The translations under genes and the position numbers were made by a program. A DNA stretch of 64,000 nucleotides from Iodidimonas sp. SYSU 1G8 (lineage in GTDB: Bacteria; Pseudomonadota; Alphaproteobacteria; SMXS01). Every line of letters begins with the position of its first letter. The stretch's first letter is position 1. Where the stretch lies: NCBI RefSeq assembly GCF_039655775.1, contig NZ_JBBYXJ010000002.1, forward strand, positions 1,240,001-1,304,000, read 5' to 3'. This document shows positions 32,473 through 41,172 of this stretch, piece by piece. The notes under the pieces were generated by a model. It did no database searches, was not told the DNA's origin, and worked only from the letters and a program-made list of their open reading frames with translations.

Positions 32473-35400
32473 GTGCTGAAGAGTGGCTGGAACAGTGCGC
32501 TTTCAGCGGCCGGGGTGTCGTATCACGATGAGGTAGACGGCGCCTCGATCCTCCGCCGCCAGATGGAGCAGGCTTACGCGGCGCTGCCGCTTGCCACCAT
32601 GACCAACGTCCTGCTGGCCGTGCTTCTGGCGATCGGTGTCCAGGGCGCGGTGAATCCCCCCTTTATTCTCGCATGGCTGATTGCGCTGAGCGTGGCGCTC
32701 GGTCTTCGAGGGGTGATTTATCTTCGTTACATGAAAGCCGATGCCGACGAACAAGCCCATGTCCGCTGGCGTTGGGGGCTGGTTCTGTCGACGGGACTTC
32801 TCGGGGTCGTCTGGGGCGCGACCACCTTCGCCTTCTACGTCCCCAATCATCCGATGATCCAACTCTTGCTCGCCTTTACCGTAGGCGGCCTTGGCGCCGG
32901 GTCGTTGGTCACGACGGCCGTCTACCTGCCGCTGGCCCTTGCGTTCATCGTGCCGCTGCTGTTGCCTGTCGCCGGTCGCATGGCCGCCGAGGGCGATCAG
33001 GTCCATCTGCTGATGTCGGCGATGATCCTGCTGTTTCTGTCGATGCTGGTGGTTTTGGGACGCAGGCTCAATCGCTGGCTGGTGCGAGACCTGGTCAACC
33101 AGGACAAGCTCGAGGTCACCAATGCGCGGCTTGTGACCGAAACCGGGCAGCTGGAACAGCAGCGCCAGCTTCTCGAGTTGCTTACCTTCACGCAGTCGGA
33201 ATTCATTGCATCAGATAACTGGCGCGGCACTTTCGACCCGATCCTGCAACGGATCATCGCTTTCACCGGCAGTGAATATGGCTTCATCGGCGAGGTGCTT
33301 CACGATCCAGACGGCAAGCCCTATCTGCGGACGTTCGCCATGACGAACCTGGCCTGGAACGATGAAACCCGCGCATTCTTCGAGAGTGGTATCGGCCGAG
33401 GGCTGGAGTTCCGGAACCTCAAGACCCTGTTCGGCGCGGCGCTCGAAAGCGGGCGTGTCGTTATCTCCAATAATGCGCACGATGATCCGCGCGCCGGTGG
33501 GCTGCCGAGCGGGCATCCGCCTCTGCGGCATTTTCTCGGATTGCCGCTTGTGAGAGGCGGTGAGTTCGTAGGGCTGATCGGGCTGGCGAACCGCGAGGGC
33601 GGGTATGACAAGGCGTATGTGGATTTTCTTTGGCCGCTCGCTCTGACATGCGGGCAGGTCATCGAGGCGCTCCGTCTCGCCGACCGCCGCCGCGATGCCG
33701 AATATGCCCTTGGCGAGAGCGAAGCCATGAAATCCGGCATCCTCAACACCGCACTCGATGCCGTGATCACCATGGATCAGGTCGGCCGTGTGATGGAATT
33801 CAACCCTGCCGCCGAGCAGATATTCGGCTACACGGCGAAGGAGGCAAAAGGGCGTCTTGTCGGTGATCTGGTGGTGCCGCCCGCGCTTCGTCAGGCGCAT
33901 AAGGAGGGCCTGGAGCGCTTCCTCAAAACCGGGGAAGGCGCTGTCATCAACAAGCGCATCGAAGTGAGCGCCGTCCGCGCGAACGGCGAGGAGTTTCCCG
34001 CCGAAATCTCGATCGTGCCGGTCGTGACGTCCGGCGGTCTCGTCTTCTCGGCTTATGTCCGCGACATTTCCAGCCGCAAGGAGGCCGACCAGGCGTTGCG
34101 CCAGGCCAAGGAGGAGGCGGAAAAATCCAACCGGGCCAAATCGGAATTTCTGGCGATCATGAGTCACGAGATCCGGACGCCGATGAATGGCCTCCTTGGA
34201 ATGCTCGACCTGCTGCTCGGGAGCGATCTGGGGCCCGAGCAAAAGCAGTATGTAGCGACCGCGATCGAGGCGGGCTCGGGACTCGAGACACTGCTGAATG
34301 ACATGCTGGACCTGACGCGGCTCGAGGCCGGCAAACTGGTCGTCGAGCACGCGCCGTTCGATCTCTACCGGGTGGTTCGCGGGGCAACCGACATCTTCTC
34401 CCGCGAGGCCGAACGAAAGGGCGTGGCGCTGAAGGCCAACATCTCCCGGTCGACGCCTGCGACAGTCGTCGGCGATGCGGGACGTCTGCGCCAGATCATC
34501 AACAATCTGGTCAGCAACGCGGTCAAGTTCACCGACCATGGCGAGATACGCTTGGATGTCAGTGATGTCGGCAGACATGACGACAAGGTGTCTCTCCGTT
34601 TCGAGGTGACCGATACCGGAGTGGGTATTCCGCCCGAGTTCCAGCCGCGTCTCTTCGACGATTTCGCCCAGGCCGATCAGCAGAGCGACAGGCGCCACAT
34701 GGGCGCTGGTCTCGGCCTCGGCATCGTGCGCCGACTGATCGACCTGCTGGGCGGACGGATCGGGTTCGAGAGCACGCCCGGCTTAGGGACCCGGTTCTGG
34801 TTCGAACTGGATCTGCAGGTCGGAAGTGCCAAGGCATGGACAAAGACGGAGGCCTACCCGCAAGCGGTATCCCGTTCAGGCAATCTCTCAGGTCTTTCGA
34901 TCCTGGTGGTGGACGACAGTCCCGTAAATCGCATGGTGGTTAGCCAGTATCTCGCCCGGGAAGGGGCGTCAGCCGACGAGGCCGTCAGTGGCGAGGATGC
35001 GATCCTGGTGGCGGGCGAACGGCGGTACGACGCCATCCTGATGGATATCGCCATGCCGGGCATGAACGGTCTCGACGCCTTTCGGGCCATCCGCGCGGGC
35101 GGGGGGCCGAATGCCGCGACGCCGGTCATCGCGGTGACGGCGTATGTTTCCCGGGTCGATCAGGAGCGCTTTTCCGCCGAGGGTATGGCGGGGTTTCTCG
35201 GCAAACCGCTGCAGCGGGACGCCCTGGTGCGCACCATCGTCGATGGCATCAGTGCCGATCATGAGGTTAACCGGCATGCCCCGCCGTCGGAGCTGATCGA
35301 TGCCGACACGATCGAGCGAATGCGCTTCGATGTGGGCGTTGCCGCACAGGAGCGGCTGGTGAACGAGTTCGCAAGCGAGGCGGAGAAGCGGATCGGCGCG

Positions 35401-35646
35401 CTGGAGGCCGCGGCCCGTGAGCAGGATCTGGAACGCCTGTCGCTCGAGGCGCACACCTTAAAAGGCATGGTCGGCTTTTTCGGCCTGAGCGCGCTTGCCG
35501 AGCTGGCCCGGATTCTCGAGGAGGCGGGGAGGGACAAGAACCTGACCGTGGTCCTGGAGCGTATCGGAGAAACCCGCGGTCTTTTCCAGCGATCGATCGC
35601 CGAACTGCATCAGGCGGTGGTGCCGTCCCTGAGCGTCATGATCTGA
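32473..35646 (+). CDS. Hybrid histidine kinase with GAF, PAS, receiver and HPt domains
   Basis: This is a 1057-aa membrane sensor kinase. The order is: an N-terminal membrane region with about six TM segments (35-205); a GAF domain (about 245-405); a PAS domain (about 415-540, AVITMDQVGRVMEFNPAAEQIFGY); HisKA with His565 in MSHEIRTPMNG; HATPase with NNLVSNAVKF, DTGVGI and GAGLGLGIVRRL; a receiver with Asp858 in ILMDIAMPGMNG; and a C-terminal HPt with His994 in EAHTLKGMVGFFG. The chain His-Asp-His could pass phosphate to the convergent LuxO-like regulator, replacing a separate LuxU. The start is GTG 32473 after GAGGAG. No extracellular sensor domain is apparent. Confidence 0.9.
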   Translation: MLKSGWNSALSAAGVSYHDEVDGASILRRQMEQAYAALPLATMTNVLLAVLLAIGVQGAVNPPFILAWLIALSVALGLRGVIYLRYMKADADEQAHVRWRWGLVLSTGLLGVVWGATTFAFYVPNHPMIQLLLAFTVGGLGAGSLVTTAVYLPLALAFIVPLLLPVAGRMAAEGDQVHLLMSAMILLFLSMLVVLGRRLNRWLVRDLVNQDKLEVTNARLVTETGQLEQQRQLLELLTFTQSEFIASDNWRGTFDPILQRIIAFTGSEYGFIGEVLHDPDGKPYLRTFAMTNLAWNDETRAFFESGIGRGLEFRNLKTLFGAALESGRVVISNNAHDDPRAGGLPSGHPPLRHFLGLPLVRGGEFVGLIGLANREGGYDKAYVDFLWPLALTCGQVIEALRLADRRRDAEYALGESEAMKSGILNTALDAVITMDQVGRVMEFNPAAEQIFGYTAKEAKGRLVGDLVVPPALRQAHKEGLERFLKTGEGAVINKRIEVSAVRANGEEFPAEISIVPVVTSGGLVFSAYVRDISSRKEADQALRQAKEEAEKSNRAKSEFLAIMSHEIRTPMNGLLGMLDLLLGSDLGPEQKQYVATAIEAGSGLETLLNDMLDLTRLEAGKLVVEHAPFDLYRVVRGATDIFSREAERKGVALKANISRSTPATVVGDAGRLRQIINNLVSNAVKFTDHGEIRLDVSDVGRHDDKVSLRFEVTDTGVGIPPEFQPRLFDDFAQADQQSDRRHMGAGLGLGIVRRLIDLLGGRIGFESTPGLGTRFWFELDLQVGSAKAWTKTEAYPQAVSRSGNLSGLSILVVDDSPVNRMVVSQYLAREGASADEAVSGEDAILVAGERRYDAILMDIAMPGMNGLDAFRAIRAGGGPNAATPVIAVTAYVSRVDQERFSAEGMAGFLGKPLQRDALVRTIVDGISADHEVNRHAPPSELIDADTIERMRFDVGVAAQERLVNEFASEAEKRIGALEAAAREQDLERLSLEAHTLKGMVGFFGLSALAELARILEEAGRDKNLTVVLERIGETRGLFQRSIAELHQAVVPSLSVMI

Positions 35647-37026
35647 TCAGTTGCCGGCACCCCAACGTTCCATCTTCCGGTAAATGGTCGATGGGCTGAT
35701 TTCGAGCGCGGCGGCGGCCTTGTTGATGTTGCCATCCCAATGGGCAATCGCCCGTTCAATCGCTTCCTTCTCGACCTGCCACAACGGCACGATGGGCGGG
35801 TCCGAGGAGATGGAAGGCACAGGCGTCTGAGGAATGGCGAACTCGGCGTCTTTCGCCGGGGCGGCAATGCCCAGATCCTGCGGACCGATCTCGCTGCCTT
35901 GAGTCAGCACGAGAGCGCTGTGAATGCGGTTGCGCATTTCTCGCACGTTTCCAGGCCAGCGATACGCCAGCAGCGCCGCTTCCGCCTGGGGTGTCAGAAC
36001 TTTCAGCGGCAGGCCTTCCTCCTCGGAAAATTCCTCGAGGAACGCATGTGCCAGCAAAAGAATGTCGTCGCCCCGGTCGCGCAGCGGCGGCAGGTCAATG
36101 GGAATGACGTGCAGCCGGTAGTAGAGATCCTCGCGAAAACGCCCGGCGCGAACCTCCTCGAGCGGGTCCTTGTTGGTCGCGCAGACGAAGCGCACGTTGA
36201 CCTGGCGCGGCACGTCATCGCCTACGCGTGAGTAACTTTGAGTCTGCAGGAACCGGAGCAGCTTTGCCTGCAGCGCGATGTCCATCTCGCAGATTTCGTC
36301 GAGGAACAGGGTGCCGCCATCGGCACGGCCGGCCGCGCCCTCCCGGTCGGCGACGGCGCCCGTGAACGCGCCCTTGCGGTGGCCAAAGACCTCGCTTTCC
36401 ATCAGCTCGCGCGGGATCGCGGCACAGTTCAGCGCCACGAAAGGGCCATCGCGCCGGGCACTGGCCTGATGAATGGCTTGGGTGCACAACTCCTTGCCGG
36501 TGCCGCTTTCGCCGTAGATGAAGATCGACGCCTTGCTCTGGGCGGCGCTTTCGATGGATCGGTAGACCGCCTGCATGGGCAGCGAGGCGCCGATCAGCCC
36601 ATGAAACCGGTCCCGGCCCAACGTGCTGCGCAGGGTCAGGACCTCGGTCTGAAGCTGGCGGTGCGACAGCGCGTTTCGAATGGTCGTCACAAGCCGGTCG
36701 GCGGCGAAGGGCTTCATCAGGAAATCGAAGGCACCGCCACGCATGGCATCCACCGCGGCATTGATCGACCCGTGCGCGGTCATCACGATCACGGGCGAGA
36801 TCAGCTTTCTCGCCTGAACGTTCTTCAGAATTTCCATCCCATCCATGTCGGGAAGGCGCAGATCGAGCAAAATGGCCGCAGGCGTATTCGTCTTCAGCCA
36901 TTCCATGGCCTGTGTGCCGTTCTCCACGGCGACCACCGATGCAGCAACCTGTCGCAGGTATTCCCGGTAGGTCGAGGCGAGTGCCACCGAATCTTCGACA
37001 ATCAGAATGGTCGGTTCTTCCATCAT
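35647..37026 (-). CDS. LuxO-like sigma-54-dependent response regulator
   Basis: This is an NtrC-family activator of 459 aa. It has a receiver with Asp55 in ILLDLRLPDMDG; an AAA+ domain with Walker A (YGESGTGKE), intact GAFTGA in FGHRKGAFTGAV, Walker B GTLFLDEICEMD, and RWPGNVREMRN; and a Fis-type HTH (NINKAAAALEISPSTIYRKMERW) whose recognition end closely recalls LuxO. It ends 3 bp from the hybrid kinase stop, convergently. In contrast to the FlbD homologue in this window, all sigma-54 activation motifs are intact. The TTGCAAATTGCAA palindrome and sigma-54 promoter at 31.6-31.8 kb are its likely target. Confidence 0.9.
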   Translation of the reverse strand: MMEEPTILIVEDSVALASTYREYLRQVAASVVAVENGTQAMEWLKTNTPAAILLDLRLPDMDGMEILKNVQARKLISPVIVMTAHGSINAAVDAMRGGAFDFLMKPFAADRLVTTIRNALSHRQLQTEVLTLRSTLGRDRFHGLIGASLPMQAVYRSIESAAQSKASIFIYGESGTGKELCTQAIHQASARRDGPFVALNCAAIPRELMESEVFGHRKGAFTGAVADREGAAGRADGGTLFLDEICEMDIALQAKLLRFLQTQSYSRVGDDVPRQVNVRFVCATNKDPLEEVRAGRFREDLYYRLHVIPIDLPPLRDRGDDILLLAHAFLEEFSEEEGLPLKVLTPQAEAALLAYRWPGNVREMRNRIHSALVLTQGSEIGPQDLGIAAPAKDAEFAIPQTPVPSISSDPPIVPLWQVEKEAIERAIAHWDGNINKAAAALEISPSTIYRKMERWGAGN

Positions 37027-37272
37027 GACTTCACAGATACGCGCCTGTGGATCGGCGTCAAGCGATCCCGGCGTCGCGGTGCCCAGAATGGGAGGCTGGG
37101 CGGCGAAGACAGATCAGGCTCTGGGGGCTTCTCAAGGATGGCTGATCGGCAAAAAGAAGCGCCGGGATACGTGGATCCCGGCGCCAGGTGCGTCTCGGGG
37201 AGAGGCGCAGCGAAGTGGAACAGCCAGCTTTCGTCGACCTAAACCGCCTCAGGTTCTGGCTGCTCCCAATAG

Positions 37273-39654
37273 TTAGAAGCGACTGGTCACCTGGAACGTG
37301 ATTTCCCGGGTTCGCGGCGAGTAGCTGTATACATCGCCGGCCAGTCCTCCTGGCTTGTCGGCCGAGCCGCCAAGGATCCGCTTGTTGCCCAGGTTGCGAC
37401 CGATGAGAGCGAACTCCCACCGATCATCGTCGGAATACAACCGGACGCTTGCGTTCACTTTGGCGTAGCTGTCCTGGTAGGCGAACGGGCTGATCGTAAA
37501 CAGCGTATAGTAAGCGGCTGAATACGTGACGTCGCTGCTGAGGCCCAAGCTCCAGCCATTGAAGACTGGGGTGTCGTAACTGAACCCTAAACCCGCGGTG
37601 ACGTCCGGCGCGAATACGGTTGGTGCCCCGGAAAGGTCCTGCACGCCGCCGACGCAGCCCTGAGCCGCACCTTGTCCGCCATAGCACGGCGCCTGCGTGA
37701 ACGACACATACCGCGCGCGGTTGTAGCCGATCTGACCGCGCAAGGTCAGGCCTTCCCCAACGAGCAAGCTCGCCTCGGCCTCAATGCCCGTGGTGCGGGC
37801 ACTCGCGGCGTTGCGGATCTGGAACGAGGTGGTCGATGCGTCGAAGGCGGAAACCTGGAGGTTCTTGAACGTGTACCGGTAACCAGTGACATTCAGCCTC
37901 AGCGCGCCGTCGAACAGCATCGTCTTGGCGCCGATTTCGAAGCCTTCGGATGATTCCGGATCATACGAGACCGTATCTGAAGTCGCGCCCGCCGAGATGA
38001 CCGTGTTCGTCGAAAAACCGCCCGATTTGTAGCCGGTTTTGTAGGCGCCGTACAAAGTCACGTTATTGCTGGGCGTCCATGTGAGCGTTGCCTCGGGCGA
38101 GACATTGCTGTCCCGGAACGAGCTGGCGACGACGACTCCCGGGGCCTTCAGAAAAGTCATGACAGGATGTCTGTAGGTGTTCTGCTGCGTGGCGTCCTTT
38201 TCCTCGCGGGTAAAGCGGGCGCCGCCGGCCAATTCGATGTCCGGGGTAATATCCCAGATCAGTTGTCCGAACGCGGAGTAGGTATCGCCCTTGACGGTCG
38301 AAATCGCGTTCCAGCTGTTGCTCCGGCCGGAGACCGGGTCAGGACCATGGGCGGCAATCTTGCCGTTATTGTCCGAGTCTCGCTTCGCCTTCTCGTAATA
38401 CACACCGACCATGAAATTGAGCGGAAAATCAAATGTCGACAGAAAACGCAGCTCCTGGCTCACATTGAGGTTGTCTTCGAACTGTATGCCCAGCAGCTGG
38501 TTGAACGTGGTGCCGTCGAAGTTGTCGAACCTCGTGTAATCGTAGTAGTAAATGCCGGTTTGCGAGGTCAGGGTGAAGTTATCGGTCTGATAGTTCATGT
38601 TCAGGGTGGTAAGCAGCGTGTCGACCATCATGAACGAGCGTCCACCCTTCCGGTCGACATCGCCATCATAGGCCGCGGCCACTTCCGGAGCGAGTTCGCC
38701 CGATGCCATGCGGCCATCCAGCTTGCAATCGCCATAGACGTCAACGAGGGTGACACGGCTTGCTACCGGAATGCTGATGGGGAGAGGGCCCGAGCATGAG
38801 GTGACCTCCTGAAGCGAAGGGCCGTCGTCGGAATAGTGGGCGCCCAATATTTTCAGGGTGGCGTCGAACGCGTCGCTCGGTGTGAACGCAAGCGTGAGAC
38901 GTCCGATGTGTTCCTGTTGCGATCCGCGCCGCGGGTCACTGGTGCCCGGGAATGCATAGGGTTCGGCGTTGAACACGTAACCGGGGACATAGGGAGCCTG
39001 ATCGGTCACGGGGCCCGCGGTATTCTTGATCCACCCTTTCTGGGTTCGGCCGCGATAGGCAAACCGGATCCCGACCTTGTCATTGATCGGCCCCGAAGCG
39101 ATGGCCTCACCAATGAATTCGTCGGCTTCAATTTCGTAGGAGAGACGGCCGATGAATTCCCAATCGGGTGTCGGGTTGTTGCTGGTGAGTGAAATCACGC
39201 CGGCCGGGCTGTTCTTGCCGAAGAAAAGTGCCTGCGGCCCCTTCATTACCTGAACGCCCGCCAGATCGAACATGCCCGCACGGATGACATGACCTCGGTT
39301 GATCTGCATTCCGTCGATATCGAGCACGACGCTGGAATCCACGCCTGAATCATTGGCCGCCGAGCCAAGACCCCGAACGGTGAATGAAGCGCCGGCGCCC
39401 GAGGAGGTCGGGATGATACTGACCTGGCTCGCCATCTCGCCGATCTTCGACAGATCGTTGGACTGATATTTCTGAAGGTCTTCTTGCGAGAAAGCCTGGA
39501 TGGCTACTGGAACGTCCTGAACGCTTTCCTCTCGCTTTCGCGCGGTTACCGTAATCGTGTCCGTTTCAGCGGCAGAGCCCGCATCCACCCAGGCGGTCGT
39601 CATCATGGCACTCGCTCCTATCACCAGCGCAGCGCCATTTCTCAATTTAAGCAT
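37273..39654 (-). CDS. TonB-dependent outer membrane receptor (TetR-linked)
   Basis: This is an outer membrane active-import receptor of 793 aa. It has a signal peptide (to about residue 29, DAGSAAETD) and a TonB box-like ITVTARKREESVQDVPVAI. The plug domain contains LGSAANDSGVDSSVVLDIDGMQINRG and VMKGPQALFFGKNSPAGVISLTS. A long beta-barrel ends in Phe (REITFQVTSRF). The sequence type is the broad family common in sphingomonads, so the ligand is unpredictable. The promoter region carries GTTAGCGATAACTAA at 39,673, related to the operator at the tetR gene 4.3 kb away. Confidence 0.92.
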   Translation of the reverse strand: MLKLRNGAALVIGASAMMTTAWVDAGSAAETDTITVTARKREESVQDVPVAIQAFSQEDLQKYQSNDLSKIGEMASQVSIIPTSSGAGASFTVRGLGSAANDSGVDSSVVLDIDGMQINRGHVIRAGMFDLAGVQVMKGPQALFFGKNSPAGVISLTSNNPTPDWEFIGRLSYEIEADEFIGEAIASGPINDKVGIRFAYRGRTQKGWIKNTAGPVTDQAPYVPGYVFNAEPYAFPGTSDPRRGSQQEHIGRLTLAFTPSDAFDATLKILGAHYSDDGPSLQEVTSCSGPLPISIPVASRVTLVDVYGDCKLDGRMASGELAPEVAAAYDGDVDRKGGRSFMMVDTLLTTLNMNYQTDNFTLTSQTGIYYYDYTRFDNFDGTTFNQLLGIQFEDNLNVSQELRFLSTFDFPLNFMVGVYYEKAKRDSDNNGKIAAHGPDPVSGRSNSWNAISTVKGDTYSAFGQLIWDITPDIELAGGARFTREEKDATQQNTYRHPVMTFLKAPGVVVASSFRDSNVSPEATLTWTPSNNVTLYGAYKTGYKSGGFSTNTVISAGATSDTVSYDPESSEGFEIGAKTMLFDGALRLNVTGYRYTFKNLQVSAFDASTTSFQIRNAASARTTGIEAEASLLVGEGLTLRGQIGYNRARYVSFTQAPCYGGQGAAQGCVGGVQDLSGAPTVFAPDVTAGLGFSYDTPVFNGWSLGLSSDVTYSAAYYTLFTISPFAYQDSYAKVNASVRLYSDDDRWEFALIGRNLGNKRILGGSADKPGGLAGDVYSYSPRTREITFQVTSRF

Positions 39655-39672
39655 CTCAAGCCTCCCCTGTAT

Positions 39673-39688
39673 GTTAGCGATAACTAAT
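39673..39688. promoter_or_regulatory. TetR-type operator candidate in front of the TonB receptor
   Basis: GTTAGCGATAACTAAT lies 19 bp upstream of the receptor start and matches the perfect operator at 43,975 in 12 of 16 positions. A further half-site, ACTAAC, is at 39,784. Repressor binding here would block the receptor promoter. Confidence 0.5.
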
Positions 39689-39930
39689 ATAGGCTCCGCG
39701 ATGACGGTCGCGGTTCTATCGCGCCGATGGGTGCCTCGCGATTCAGCCTCTTCCCTCTCGAAACGCTATAATAGTTTTTATTAACTAACAATACTATTGG
39801 AGCTTGTTCCGATATTGCCGGCCAAAGCGCACATCGTCACACGAACACCCGCACGCGCTGAAGCTGCTCCTATACGCTCGCTGTCGTATGAATCGGGCCG
39901 AGACCACGCGCTGCCACACTCGGAAAGGGC

Positions 39931-40302
39931 TTATGCAGTCGTTATGTCGCTAGGTCCGTAGAAGGCGCGCATGGTTGTTATCAACCCCTGCTCGTCGAAG
40001 GTAAGTACACCGATAACCTTCAGTGTCGTCGTGCCGCGTGTTACGCGGAATGCATATGCCGCCGCATCTCCGAACGACCCTCGGGGCTCCGTCTCGAGCT
40101 GAACCGTCAGGGGGACAGCGAAAGCGTTTTCGTAGAACGCTCGAATATCCTCGTGACCGACTAGAAGTTTTCCCGAGCCTACAGGGTCCTCGACGCGCGC
40201 ATCGGAGCGGTAGAGCTGAACCATGGCTTCCGGAACATTGCTGTTGACGGTTTCCAGATATCGGCGAACCGCGTCCTTCAAGCGGGTGTCCGACGTCGTC
40301 AT
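39931..40302 (-). CDS. Ketosteroid-isomerase-like (NTF2 fold) protein
   Basis: The 123-aa protein closely follows bacterial delta5-3-ketosteroid isomerase: AVRRYLETVNSNVPEAMVQLYRSDARVEDPVGSGKLLVGHEDIRAFYENAF...MRAFYGPSDI. Tyr15 corresponds to the catalytic Tyr14 and Asp39 to the general base Asp38. At the place of Asp99, the second oxyanion-hole residue, the sequence reads IGVLTF, so that acid is lacking. It may therefore isomerise a different substrate or be a related SnoaL-type protein. The start at 40302 (MTTSDTRLKD) is chosen by family length. It ends the minus-strand operon after the phosphatase gene, with a gap of about 100 nt. Confidence 0.75.
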   Translation of the reverse strand: MTTSDTRLKDAVRRYLETVNSNVPEAMVQLYRSDARVEDPVGSGKLLVGHEDIRAFYENAFAVPLTVQLETEPRGSFGDAAAYAFRVTRGTTTLKVIGVLTFDEQGLITTMRAFYGPSDITTA

Positions 40303-40405
40303 CGCAGATCCCGCATGGTTAGCCAATCCTCCAGAAACTGAACGCGGTAGACCGAACGCGGGCTCGTCCCGCCCCGGACGTCGAGGTGACGACGGCATCG
40401 GGACG

Positions 40406-41167
40406 TCACCTGAGATACGCATTCTGCAGCAGTTGTCGCTGTTCGGAACCCACCCCCAGGGTTTCCGCGATAAACCGTTCGAGGCTGCCAGCGTCCTCGT
40501 CGATTCTCTTGAACACGGCTCCGATGTATTCCGGGTGCACGGTGAAGACGTCCTTCACGAGAGTGAGGTCGATTCCCAGCGCGTCCAAACCGTGATTGCG
40601 CGCGAAGACCAGTTCCTTGTCCCGATATACGTCGGCGGAAATCAGGTAGTCCTCCAGCACCGTCGTCTTCGAAACACCGAGGGCGGACAGGAGCAGGGCG
40701 GACACCACGCCCGTCCTGTCCTTGCCCGTCGAGCACATGATCATGAAGGGCCCTTGATCCCCGACAAGGCGAGCGAAAAATTCGCGAAACCGCGGAGTTC
40801 CCTCTTCGAGCATTTCACGGTGCATCCGTGTCATCGCCGATTTGCAATCGGCTTCCGCGGCCGGCAGGTTCCTGAGGCTTTGAAGATACGGCCCCATGCT
40901 GCCGGGGCTGATCCCCAGTTCGTGGATCTGCACCGACTCTCTTATCCGGGGGCCGAGAGGGCGCTTTTCCCGCTCCGCTGTGCTGCGAAAATCGAAGATG
41001 CGCCGTATTCCGGTCGCGGCGAACCGGGCGGCGTCATCGTCATCGGCGATCTCGAACCATCCGCCCCGGAACAAGGCGTCTTCACGCGTGCGCCGGCCGC
41101 CGGCACCCTCATATCCCCCGAGGTGCCGGAAGTTCACGCTGTCGCCAATAGGTATGAATCGGCTCAT
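40406..41167 (-). CDS. Tyrosine-phosphatase-fold phosphatase
   Basis: The 253-aa protein has the C-x5-R signature CSTGKDRTG (Cys145, Arg151) and the typical N-terminal region of bacterial PTP-like phosphatases (NFRHLGGY, ALFRGG, IFDFRSTAERE). Members act on phosphotyrosine, phosphoinositides or other small phosphate esters. It lies 5 bp downstream of a dikinase-like gene, so it may remove the phosphate that enzyme adds or handle a related product. The start at 41167 (MSRFIPIGDS) is set by homology pattern. The substrate is unknown. Confidence 0.85.
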   Translation of the reverse strand: MSRFIPIGDSVNFRHLGGYEGAGGRRTREDALFRGGWFEIADDDDAARFAATGIRRIFDFRSTAEREKRPLGPRIRESVQIHELGISPGSMGPYLQSLRNLPAAEADCKSAMTRMHREMLEEGTPRFREFFARLVGDQGPFMIMCSTGKDRTGVVSALLLSALGVSKTTVLEDYLISADVYRDKELVFARNHGLDALGIDLTLVKDVFTVHPEYIGAVFKRIDEDAGSLERFIAETLGVGSEQRQLLQNAYLR

Positions 41168-41172
41168 CCCCG

